This document shows positions 50,193 to 58,206 of a stretch of DNA of 64,000 nt, piece after piece (position 1 is the first letter of the stretch; each line of letters starts with the position of its first letter). The stretch is from Spirochaetaceae bacterium. Lineage in GTDB: Bacteria > Spirochaetota > Spirochaetia > SZUA-6 > DRHE01. The translations under genes were made by a program, and so were the position numbers. The stretch lies in the NCBI GenBank assembly GCA_020353535.1, contig CP070696.1:4776465-4840464 (forward strand), given 5' to 3'. The notes under the pieces are model-generated. The model was not told the origin of the DNA. It made no database searches and worked only from the letters and a program-made list of their open reading frames with translations.

Positions 50193-52352
50193 TCAACCCC
50201 GCAGGTGGTAATCGTAGGCCAGCTTCATGCCGATGCCGGGATTACCCTCAAGGAAGTCGATGAGATCGTTCCTCTCCACGGCGAATACCGAAAGCGGACC
50301 CTTGTGACGAACGCTGAACTCAGCCATCTCATCGCCGTGAATCCTGTGGAGGGCTCCGATACAATCACCCCTGCCCAGAATGGCGACCACCCGACTGTCC
50401 CGGCTGACCTCCGCTTCCCCCTCGCGTATGATGAAAAACTGCTCCAGGGATTTTCCCTCTTTGATCAGCGGCCCAGCCTTTTCGAACTCCTTCGGCACCA
50501 GGATCGATTCCAGCCAGGTTTTCTGGTAGGTTGTCAGCAGCTGGAGATAGGGGCTGCGCTCCATGATGTTCCAGGTTTCGATACTGCGATTGGCTATCAG
50601 TCGACGGAGGGTCTTTTCGAAGTCCGTCCCGTAAATGAAGCTTAAGAACTTGTCCTTGTCGATGGCATAAAGCAGAACGTCCGTTTCGGCCACCACGTCC
50701 GCGGTGCGGGGAACCTCGCTGAGCAGAGCAACTTCACCGAAGTATTCGTAGGTGCCGAGGAGCTTGCGGCCAATCAGCCCTTCCTGCTGGATCGAGACAT
50801 TTCCCGTGCGGATGATGTAGAAGTACTTGCCTACAGCACCCTTGCGAATGATGTGTTCTCCTTTTTTGAACCTCCTGGCCTCCACGATCGTCACGAATTC
50901 CTGAGTTTTCTCCACGTTCAGGCTCTCGAAAAAATCGAGGTGCTTCAGCGCATTCAGAATCATGTAGGTTTTTTCGTAACTCGGCGCTTTAGTCTTGAAG
51001 TAGAGGGTGTTTTCGATCCCAAAGGTCGCCAGGGTAAGGTTCGTGTTCCGCGGAAAATCCTTTTTGGCGATATGGTAAACCACCGTCTTTTTCTGGATCT
51101 GCTTCGGCAGGGAGTTCAAATAGGCGATCGGTGTATGTAGCGGTGCGATTCCCGATTCGTGATAGACCACGTCTCTGTCCCACGGGAAGTTCTGCAGCTG
51201 CTGGTAGCGCTCGCCGTCGATCACCCCTCCGTCGAGCAGCTTCTTCTGCACCACCGGATCTCCCTGATGGTCGGAAGAATAGACGAAGGTCCGGTCCTGG
51301 AAGTTCAAAGTGAAACCGATGGTGGGAATGGAGTGCAGCATATAGTGAAAGTTGAACTGCCCGCCATGGATGAAAACGGGCTTGCCGATGTATACGGGTC
51401 GAAACTCGAACAGCCGGACCAGGTAGGAGACCGGTTCGCCCGTCAGGGAGGAGTACTTCTTCAGGAAGCTGCGCATCACCGTCTTGGTGGAATAAACGGT
51501 GATCTTGCCCTCTTCCAGTATCTTCTGAAGAGTTCCGGCATCATGATCCGCGTGGCAGTGGGTCAGGATGATGCTGTCTATCAGCTTGGGATTCACGTTG
51601 GAGGACACCAGCCACTCCGTCGAGTTGATCGGGGGATCGATCATGATTCCGGCATGATTCAACCAGATGATGTATCCGGAGGTGTTGGCTGTGGGATCAA
51701 ATCCGTGGCTGGGTCCCAGGCAGGTCACGCCGAACAGAGGTGGTTTGTAGGGCTCTGGCAGCCGCTGTCCGATCTGGTACATCGGCTTGCAGGGAATGAT
51801 CCCGGGTATATGGGCGGTTTTCTTTCTGTCGAAGAAGACTTCGAAATCCCCGTTTTTATCGATCGAGATCGAAACTTTGCCGACTCTGAAGCTGCCCTTC
51901 TCAAAAAGAGAGAGCTCCAGAACATCCCGAAAACGGATGGAACCACGGAAATATTTCATCTCACTGCGCACAGCGGGGACGTACCCCCCGCTCTCGGACC
52001 CCACCACGTCCCCTTCGATATACAGCTCTTTGGGACCGAACAGGGCCTCCTGCAGGGCCTTCATGAATCTGCCCGCCTGTCCCCGGGTACACACCACACA
52101 GGTTTTCTGATGCTGCAGAAAGAAGTTGAAGTAGATGGGGAACTCGAGATCGGCCAGGTTGATCCCCTTTCGCCAATCGAACATGGCCCGGGGCAGAACG
52201 AAAATCCGGGGAACCGAATTGGGTAGGGCCATGGTATCCTTGATCGTTTCGGGGGGGGAGCCGAATTGAATATATCCCTCAGGAGAGTTCACCAGGTATC
52301 CGCCCCGCGGAAGAGGTGTAACCGTGGCCTCAAGGTGCTTCAAGGGTTCCAT
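50193..52352 (-). CDS. Metallo-beta-lactamase-fold protein with two C-terminal cyclic-nucleotide-binding domains
   Basis: A 719-residue protein. Residues about 1-190 are unrecognised. About 195-480 is a metallo-beta-lactamase fold: HCHADHD (265-271), HGGQFNFHY, VYSSDHQGD and a late VYHI. Two cNMP-binding domains follow: the first (about 500-620) has FGEVALLSEVPRTADVVAETD, a near-canonical phosphate-binding cassette; the second (about 622-719) keeps the fold but lacks the cassette Arg. It could be a phosphodiesterase or hydrolase controlled by cAMP or cGMP. ATG 52352 follows a TTGATA-17-TATATT promoter by 9 bases; a longer frame to 52439 would start upstream of the RNA. Confidence 0.82.
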   Translation of the reverse strand: MEPLKHLEATVTPLPRGGYLVNSPEGYIQFGSPPETIKDTMALPNSVPRIFVLPRAMFDWRKGINLADLEFPIYFNFFLQHQKTCVVCTRGQAGRFMKALQEALFGPKELYIEGDVVGSESGGYVPAVRSEMKYFRGSIRFRDVLELSLFEKGSFRVGKVSISIDKNGDFEVFFDRKKTAHIPGIIPCKPMYQIGQRLPEPYKPPLFGVTCLGPSHGFDPTANTSGYIIWLNHAGIMIDPPINSTEWLVSSNVNPKLIDSIILTHCHADHDAGTLQKILEEGKITVYSTKTVMRSFLKKYSSLTGEPVSYLVRLFEFRPVYIGKPVFIHGGQFNFHYMLHSIPTIGFTLNFQDRTFVYSSDHQGDPVVQKKLLDGGVIDGERYQQLQNFPWDRDVVYHESGIAPLHTPIAYLNSLPKQIQKKTVVYHIAKKDFPRNTNLTLATFGIENTLYFKTKAPSYEKTYMILNALKHLDFFESLNVEKTQEFVTIVEARRFKKGEHIIRKGAVGKYFYIIRTGNVSIQQEGLIGRKLLGTYEYFGEVALLSEVPRTADVVAETDVLLYAIDKDKFLSFIYGTDFEKTLRRLIANRSIETWNIMERSPYLQLLTTYQKTWLESILVPKEFEKAGPLIKEGKSLEQFFIIREGEAEVSRDSRVVAILGRGDCIGALHRIHGDEMAEFSVRHKGPLSVFAVERNDLIDFLEGNPGIGMKLAYDYHLRG

Positions 52353-52361
52353 GTAGCCATT

Positions 52362-52390
52362 AATATAGAGCAGCTTTTCCGTGTTATCAA
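52362..52390 (-). promoter_or_regulatory. Promoter of the MBL-cNMP gene (leaderless)
   Basis: Minus strand TTGATA (52385-52390), 17-base spacer, TATATT (52362-52367); ATG 52352 is 9 bases on and no Shine-Dalgarno exists. Confidence 0.7.
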
Positions 52391-52467
52391 GGTAAAAAAG
52401 AATTGACGCACAAATCCTCCAGGGCGATTCATGAGACAAATAGAAGCAAATTCCCAGATCCGGACGT

Positions 52468-52473
52468 TATACT
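52468..52473 (+). promoter_or_regulatory. -10 element of the lipoprotein gene
   Basis: TATACT (52468-52473) lies 8 bases before ATG 52482. The -35 region is weak, so an activator may be needed. It faces away from the divergent promoter at 52362-52390. Confidence 0.42.
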
Positions 52474-52481
52474 GCTATGGG

Positions 52482-53327
52482 ATGAAACTATCTTGTCAAA
52501 CCCGCCCCGCATGCGGCTGGCACGCTGCCTTCCGCAGGGCACCCACCTTCCACAACAAGGTACCCACCTTCCACGGGGCACCCACCTTCCTCTTGGCGGC
52601 GGTATTGGTATCAATTCTGCTTCTGAACTGCGGCTGCAGTTTTTACAAGTCCTCCGTGACTCTCTCGGTCGGTCTACCACCGTTCCCCGACCACTGGCAG
52701 ACCACCTTCCCCGATCTCTGTTTTCGCGTTGTTTATCCCGTCCCGAACCTGGGAGGATTCGCAGAACTCCTGGTCGACGGCCGGGACCGCCCGGTCATCG
52801 ATCTGTCCAAAACTCTCTACCTTCCGGTCCTGGCCTATCCGAACCTTCCGGATAGATCCCTTGAACTGCCACCCGCTGGGGGTGTGTACCCCCTGGACTG
52901 CGATGATCCGAGCAGGTCGATTGACTTGAGCTGGGAACAGGGAGCCGTCGCGGAGGTTCTCCGCCGGCTTTGGATCCAGGGGAATGATTGCTCGGCTATC
53001 AACGGAGCGCGACTAGCTCGTGAGATGAGTGAACGCTGCCAGGGGGATCCCTGGGCGCTCGATTTGACACGGATCTGTGTAAGGCTGGCAAGCGGGGAGT
53101 TTCGGGTGACCCATATCCGCCCGGCAGCAAGCCGAGATCTGCGCCTCGAACCGGGTCCGGGCAGGTGGTTTCTCGAATCCCCCTTTCGTGAACCGGTGTC
53201 TGCGGCAACGGACGGCTCACTCCTCCTGGAGTCCGTGCCCCTCGGAACGCATTGCCTCTATGAAAGCTCCTCCGCCTCCCGTTATCTGCTCTATGTCCAG
53301 GATGAAGTCGTGCTTGTTCGCCGATGA
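52482..53327 (+). CDS. Putative lipoprotein with repetitive N-region, unknown function
   Basis: A 281-residue protein. The first 36 residues are unusually long for a signal n-region and contain three copies of a (A/V)PTF(H) repeat (residues 20-36). A hydrophobic stretch (37-48) then leads to NCGCS, where C50 or C52 may be lipidated. The mature part is beta-rich with several Cys and no recognised domain (VDGRDRPVIDLSKTLYLPVLAYPN; PLGTHCLYESSSASRYLLYVQDEV). The C-terminus resembles lipoproteins with an Ig-like fold, but this is a guess. It converges with the YjbQ gene, with 6 bases between the stops. Confidence 0.65.
   Translation: MKLSCQTRPACGWHAAFRRAPTFHNKVPTFHGAPTFLLAAVLVSILLLNCGCSFYKSSVTLSVGLPPFPDHWQTTFPDLCFRVVYPVPNLGGFAELLVDGRDRPVIDLSKTLYLPVLAYPNLPDRSLELPPAGGVYPLDCDDPSRSIDLSWEQGAVAEVLRRLWIQGNDCSAINGARLAREMSERCQGDPWALDLTRICVRLASGEFRVTHIRPAASRDLRLEPGPGRWFLESPFREPVSAATDGSLLLESVPLGTHCLYESSSASRYLLYVQDEVVLVRR
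52539..52592 (+). repeat. Three imperfect tandem copies of a 15-bp motif in the lipoprotein gene
   Basis: Copies of GCACCCACCTTCCAC start at 52539, 52560 (GTACCC...) and 52578 (last bases TC), spaced 21 and 18 bases so the reading frame is kept. They encode (A/V)PTFH-like units just before the membrane segment of the signal peptide. Confidence 0.75.
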
Positions 53328-53333
53328 CCTTGG

Positions 53334-53750
53334 TTATTCGCCCACAACCTGGATGTGAATCCTGCGTTTTCGCGGACGGTTGTCGTGATCTATGACAACG
53401 ATCTGCTGCCAGGTTCCCAGACCGATCACCCCATCAACCACAGGAAGGGTCATACTCGGCCCCATCAGGGTAGCTCGGATGTGGGAAAAACCATTATCGT
53501 CCCCCCATGTGGCGGAGTGACGACTGGTTAGGGTATGAGGAATCAGCCGTTCCAGCTGTTCCTTCACATCCTCCACCAGGGCGGGCTCGTATTCGATTGT
53601 AGATACGGAAGCTGTGGAACCGATGACCGAAACGTTCACCAGCCCGTTCCGTATCCTGGATTCTTTCACTACCTGGGCGACGGAGGAGGTGATCTCAAGA
53701 ATATCCGAGAAGCCTTTCGAAGATACTTCGAGTTCTCTTCCATGTACCAT
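53334..53750 (-). CDS. YjbQ/UPF0047 family protein
   Basis: A 138-residue protein of the UPF0047 family. IGSTASVSTIEYEPALVEDV, SHIRATLMGPSMTLPVVDGVIGLGTWQQIVVIDHDNRPRKR (in parts) with conserved His/Asp residues are typical. The family has weak thiamine-phosphate synthase activity in E. coli YjbQ; the real role is unclear. GGGAGA precedes ATG. It lies at the downstream end of the gat-aspS-leuS operon, 47 bases after the M24 peptidase. Confidence 0.87.
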   Translation of the reverse strand: MVHGRELEVSSKGFSDILEITSSVAQVVKESRIRNGLVNVSVIGSTASVSTIEYEPALVEDVKEQLERLIPHTLTSRHSATWGDDNGFSHIRATLMGPSMTLPVVDGVIGLGTWQQIVVIDHDNRPRKRRIHIQVVGE

Positions 53751-53797
53751 ACGCTCTCCCTTCGAGGAAATGCTGCTATCTCGAGGGCAGGCTTAGG

Positions 53798-54931
53798 CTA
53801 CAGATAGAGGATACGAGCCGAGGTAAGAACCTCGGTGCCCCCATCAATGCAGAGAAAGTCGTTCTCCAGCCGTACGCCCCCCTGATTCGGATCGTAGAGT
53901 CCCGGCTCCAGGGTGAAAACCATGCCGGGTTGAAAGATCCGGCGGTTTTCCCTCACCCCGGTCGAACTCGAGCGGCGGAACGATGGAGCCTCGTGGGCAT
54001 CCAGTCCGATCCCATGACCCAGGGCGTGGGGCATGCGGAATCCGCGATCCTGGAAGTACTCCTGGACCCGATCCCCCACAACCACCGGGTCCGCACCGGG
54101 TGTACAGAGGTTTCGGGCCAGTTCATAGGCCTGCTCCACGGCCTCGACCATGGCCTCCTGTTTCTCCTTCAGGGGAAGGCGAGCCAGGGTGAGGGTGACA
54201 TCGCTGGTGTAGCCGTCGAAGCGTACCCCGAAATCCAGGATGGACAATCCTTGGTTGCCGATCGGCCCGGCGGTGAATCTGGGAAAGCAGTGGATGGCGT
54301 AACTGCGCCGTGTGGAGGCGGCCAGAGTCTCGAAGCCCATGCCCTCCGCTCCTCTGCGGCGGGCTTCCCCTTCCAGAAACAGGGCCAGCTCGACTTCGGT
54401 AACTTCCTTACGGGCAGCGAACAGCCCGGGGACGGCTTCGATCAACGAATCCGTGATGCGGCAAGCCCGTCGGATGGCCTTGATTTCTTCAGAATCTTTA
54501 ATAATTCGCAAAACGTCAATGGTTTCGTCGATCCCGCCTTCATGACACCGAACCACGTCCCCGGCGAGCGACTCTTTGAGCGTCTGTACCAGGGGATAGG
54601 GCAAAATCGCCGAGACTTCAGCCCGCTTGATCTTTCGTTCCTCGAGGATTGTCTTGATACAGGAGAAGATGGACCGACCGTAGGTCTGGAAGGGAATCAT
54701 TTCATCCGCAGTGGCCAACGAATGAGCCAGGGGCACATCCCAGGGCACGAGCAGGCTCCTGCCAGCTGCGAAGAGAAACAGCAGGGCGTCTTCGGGGTGG
54801 CCGCAGAGATAGCGCAGCGAGCGATTGCGAAGTCCTTCCACATCGACGATCACTCCGACCTCCAGGTCGTGTTCCGATAGATAATCGAATGACCTCTGCT
54901 GCCGGAAGCGGTAGTGCGCTGAATCGATCAT
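53798..54931 (-). CDS. M24 family metallopeptidase (Xaa-Pro aminopeptidase-like)
   Basis: A 377-residue pita-bread protein. The N-terminal creatinase-like domain spans about 1-145. The catalytic part has metal ligands Asp in LSILDFGVRFDGYTSDVTLT (two), His in PHALGHGIGLDAHE, Glu in MVFTLEPGLYDP and Glu in GGVRLENDFL. It should cleave an N-terminal residue ahead of proline. AGGAGC stands before ATG. It follows leuS by 30 bases in the same operon. Confidence 0.9.
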   Translation of the reverse strand: MIDSAHYRFRQQRSFDYLSEHDLEVGVIVDVEGLRNRSLRYLCGHPEDALLFLFAAGRSLLVPWDVPLAHSLATADEMIPFQTYGRSIFSCIKTILEERKIKRAEVSAILPYPLVQTLKESLAGDVVRCHEGGIDETIDVLRIIKDSEEIKAIRRACRITDSLIEAVPGLFAARKEVTEVELALFLEGEARRRGAEGMGFETLAASTRRSYAIHCFPRFTAGPIGNQGLSILDFGVRFDGYTSDVTLTLARLPLKEKQEAMVEAVEQAYELARNLCTPGADPVVVGDRVQEYFQDRGFRMPHALGHGIGLDAHEAPSFRRSSSTGVRENRRIFQPGMVFTLEPGLYDPNQGGVRLENDFLCIDGGTEVLTSARILYL

Positions 54932-54961
54932 TGCTCCTGAATGGTTCCCGGACGGGCGGCC

Positions 54962-57385
54962 TCAGGGCGAGGGAACGACCAGATTGACCAGCTTGTCTAC
55001 AACGGCGATCACTTTTTTGGGTTTTTTCCCGGCCAACAGCTCCTTGATCCGGGGGTGGTCGAGAGCTTTGCGCTCCAGTTGGGCCCTGGACAGACCGGCG
55101 GGTAGATCTTCCCGGGCACGGATCTTGCCGTTGATCTGGAATACCACGGTTACCGTGTTTTCCCTGGCCAGCTCCTCGTCCCAGGTAGGGTATTCCTGAT
55201 AGGCTACCGAGGGTTGGCAGCCGAGCTTCTCCCACAGCTCCTCCGCCAGATGAGGAGCGTAGGGAGCCAACAGCAGCACGAATGGTTTCCACACGCTGCG
55301 GTACAGCTTGCCGTGTTTTCCCGCTTCGGTCAGGAAGATCATCATCTGCGCGATGGCCGTGTTGAACTGAAGGGTTTGCGTGTCCGTTGACACTTTGCGG
55401 ATCGTCTGGTGCAGCACCTTGAGCAATCCCTGGGGAGGTTCCTGATCGCTGATTTCACGTTCCGACAGTCGCCAGATGCGATCGAGAAATCGCTTGATCC
55501 CCGCTATGCCCTTGGTGGACCAGGGTTTGGCGACCTCCAGAGGACCCATGAACATCTCATACATGCGCATGGCATCCGCACCGTAGCTGTGTATCACGTC
55601 ATCCGGATTGATCACATTTCCCAGGCTCTTGGACATCTTGACTCCCCCCTCTCCGAGAATCATGCCCTGGTTCACCAAACGCATGAAGGGTTCGTCCGTA
55701 TTGACCACTCCGATATCATAGAGGACTTTATGCCAGAATCTCGAATACAGCAGATGCAGCACCGCATGCTCGGCACCCCCGACGTACAGATCGACGGGCA
55801 TCCAGTATTCCAGCTTGTCTTTGGCTGCCAGCACGCGATCGTTGTGGGGATCGAGATAGCGCAGGTAGTACCAGCAGGATCCTGCCCACTGGGGCATGGT
55901 GTTGGTCTCCCTCTTGCCTGGTCCGCCGCAGCGGGGACATTCGGTGTTCACCCAGTCTTCGATGGCCACCAGGGGCGACTCCCCAGTGCCGGTCGGTGTG
56001 TAGCTCTTGACCTCAGGAAGCATCAGCGGCAGTTCCTCGTAGGGTACTGGTACGATGCCGCATTCCTCACAGTGGATCAGAGGAATCGGCTCACCCCAAT
56101 AGCGCTGACGGGAAAACACCCAGTCCCGCAGCTTGTAGTTGACTGCCTTGCTTCCAAGTCTTCGTTCCTCCAGCCACTGCACTATTTTTTCCTTGAACTG
56201 CGCCGTACTCAGCCCGTTGAACTGCCCTGAGTTGATGGCAACACCGTCGGCGACATCCGCCTCATTCAGCTCGTATTTCGATCCGTCCCGGGACACGACC
56301 TGGACGATGGGAAGATCGAATATTTCGGCAAATTCGAAGTCCCGCTGATCGTGGGCGGGCACCGCCATGATCGCGCCGGTGCCGTAGGAGATGAGGATGT
56401 AGTCAGAGATCCATACGGGTATCTTTTCGTCGTTTACCGGGTTGATGGCATAACCGCCGGTGAACACTCCCGTTTTCTCCTTGGCCAGATCGGTTCGCTC
56501 CAGATCACTTTTCAGACGGGCCTGACGGATGTATTCATCCACAGCTTGCCGCTGTTCAGGGGCGGTCAGCGTATCGACCAACGGATGTTCCGGAGCCAGG
56601 ACCATGTAGGTCGCCCCGAACAAGGTATCCGGGCGGGTTGTGAACACCTCGATCGTGCCCTCCCCGTCGACCAGAGGAAAGTGCACGTTGGCGCCGACGC
56701 TCTTTCCGATCCAGTTGCGCTGCATCAGCTTAAGACTTTCCGACCAATCGAGTTTGTCCAGATCCGCCAGAAGTCGTTCGGCGTAGACCGTTATTTTCAA
56801 CAGCCATTGCCGCAGATCCCTGCGCTCGACCTGGGATCCGCAGCGCTCGCAGCGGCCGTCCTTGACCTCCTCATTGGCCAGTCCGGTCAGACAGGAGGTA
56901 CACCAGTTGATCGGCACCTCCGCTTCGTAGGCCAGACCCTGCTCCCAGATCTTCAGGAATATCCACTGCGTCCACCTGTAATACTCCGGTTCATGGGTTG
57001 AAATCTCCCTGTCCCAATCGTAGGAAAAACCCAGTGCTTTGATTTGCGTGCGAAAACGCTCGATGTTGTCGTCCGTGGATATCTTGGGGTGGATTCCATG
57101 CTTGATGGCGTAGTTTTCCGCCGGCAGCCCGAAGCTGTCAAAGCCCATGGGGTGCAGAACGTGGAATCCCTTCATGCGCAGGTAGCGGCAGTAGATATCG
57201 GTGGCGGTGTAGCCCTCCGGATGTCCGACGTGCAGGCCTGCGGAGGACGGATACGGGAACATATCGAGGACGTAAATCCGCTTCTCAGGCGGAACTTTGC
57301 GATCCTCTTCGACCCGGAAGGTCTTGCTCTCCTCCCAATAGGCCTGCCACTTCTTCTCGATCCGGGCAAAGGGTAGTGTACTCAT
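54962..57385 (-). CDS. leuS: Leucyl-tRNA synthetase
   Basis: An 807-residue class Ia synthetase that charges tRNA-Leu. The HIGH element is PYPSSAGLHVGHPEGY near residue 40 and the KMSKS loop is VKMSKSLGNVI near residue 575. Between them lies the CP1 editing domain (VFTTRPDTLFGATYMVLAPEHP), and CTSCLTGLANEEV with CERCG is a zinc ribbon. The C-terminal domain ends in PKKVIAVVDKLVNLVV. ATG 57385 starts at the usual MSTLPFARIEKKWQAYW; a TTG upstream is rejected. No clear Shine-Dalgarno site or T-box was seen; the gene is read in the gatC operon. Confidence 0.97.
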   Translation of the reverse strand: MSTLPFARIEKKWQAYWEESKTFRVEEDRKVPPEKRIYVLDMFPYPSSAGLHVGHPEGYTATDIYCRYLRMKGFHVLHPMGFDSFGLPAENYAIKHGIHPKISTDDNIERFRTQIKALGFSYDWDREISTHEPEYYRWTQWIFLKIWEQGLAYEAEVPINWCTSCLTGLANEEVKDGRCERCGSQVERRDLRQWLLKITVYAERLLADLDKLDWSESLKLMQRNWIGKSVGANVHFPLVDGEGTIEVFTTRPDTLFGATYMVLAPEHPLVDTLTAPEQRQAVDEYIRQARLKSDLERTDLAKEKTGVFTGGYAINPVNDEKIPVWISDYILISYGTGAIMAVPAHDQRDFEFAEIFDLPIVQVVSRDGSKYELNEADVADGVAINSGQFNGLSTAQFKEKIVQWLEERRLGSKAVNYKLRDWVFSRQRYWGEPIPLIHCEECGIVPVPYEELPLMLPEVKSYTPTGTGESPLVAIEDWVNTECPRCGGPGKRETNTMPQWAGSCWYYLRYLDPHNDRVLAAKDKLEYWMPVDLYVGGAEHAVLHLLYSRFWHKVLYDIGVVNTDEPFMRLVNQGMILGEGGVKMSKSLGNVINPDDVIHSYGADAMRMYEMFMGPLEVAKPWSTKGIAGIKRFLDRIWRLSEREISDQEPPQGLLKVLHQTIRKVSTDTQTLQFNTAIAQMMIFLTEAGKHGKLYRSVWKPFVLLLAPYAPHLAEELWEKLGCQPSVAYQEYPTWDEELARENTVTVVFQINGKIRAREDLPAGLSRAQLERKALDHPRIKELLAGKKPKKVIAVVDKLVNLVVPSP

Positions 57386-57419
57386 GTCAGGGCATCTTAC
57401 CGACTCCGCCGCCAGTGCG

Positions 57420-58185
57420 TCAATCGTAGACGACAAGGTTTCGCCCCTGCTCCTTGGCTCTGTAGAGGGCTTTGTCGACCCGCTTCAGCAGGGTATCGGC
57501 AACTTCACCGCAACGATACTCGGTCACACCGAAGCTGGCGGTGACCTTGCCGACATCCTTAAAATCGAATGTCTCGAGGGAACTGCGAATTCTCTCGGCC
57601 GCCTCCGCGGCTGTGGCTCCGTCGGAAATGATCGATATCAAACATCACCAGCGAAAAGGTCGCGACGTATCGTTTCGAACGGCGTATCTCCGCCTCAAGG
57701 GAGGCCATGAATCGCAAACGGTTATACGCCTTGGTCAACGGATCGGTGATCGAAAGAGTCTCCAACTGCTGCTCCCACTTCTTGCGTTCCGTGATGTCCC
57801 GCGCGACCACGATGAAACCGGAATGTTTGCCTTGCAGGTCGGACAGGCCCGATATCTTGGCGCTAAACCAGCGGTTCTCTCCACCGATCGGTATCTGATA
57901 ATCGTACTGATACGGTTGCCCGGTCTGCCTGTACCTCTGGATCGCTTCAAGGTGCGCCTTCACAGTCGATTCAGGCATCCCCGCTTCGCTGATGTGCTTT
58001 CCCAGAAACTGCTCCGGAGGAGCGTAGAGTTCAGGCTTGTCCGTCGGTTGGTAGTACTCGACGTAGCGTTCCCGTTCGTCCAACACGAGCACCAGATCGT
58101 CGATCGAACCCAGGATGCTGATCAGTCTCTGATTGAGGGCTCTTAGTTCGTTCTCATCGGATTGCGAAGGTCGACTCGATGGCAT
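57420..58185 (-). pseudogene. Broken PAS-GGDEF diguanylate cyclase with internal deletion
   Basis: The 5' part (to about 57625) encodes a PAS domain (residues about 18-140, ISILGSIDDLVLVLDERERYVEYY; DITERKKWEQQLE linker) and the first strand of GGDEF (SLVMFDIDHF). The frame then shifts; the 3' part in the next frame gives the C-terminal GGDEF helices and strands (ATAAEAAERIRSSLE, VTASFGVTEY, LLKRVDKALYRAKEQGRN). About 45-50 residues with the GTP loop, the GGDEF motif and the I-site are gone. It therefore cannot make cyclic di-GMP. GGGGAGCA still precedes the ATG at 58185, and a PAS-only peptide might be made. It lies between aspS and leuS. Confidence 0.85.
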
Positions 58186-58206
58186 TGCTCCCCGTCTCCG
58201 CTCAGA

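Noticed and set aside
57386..57436. TTG start giving LeuRS 17 extra residues
   Set aside because: The extra residues overlap the end of the upstream broken cyclase and are not part of the LeuRS family start.
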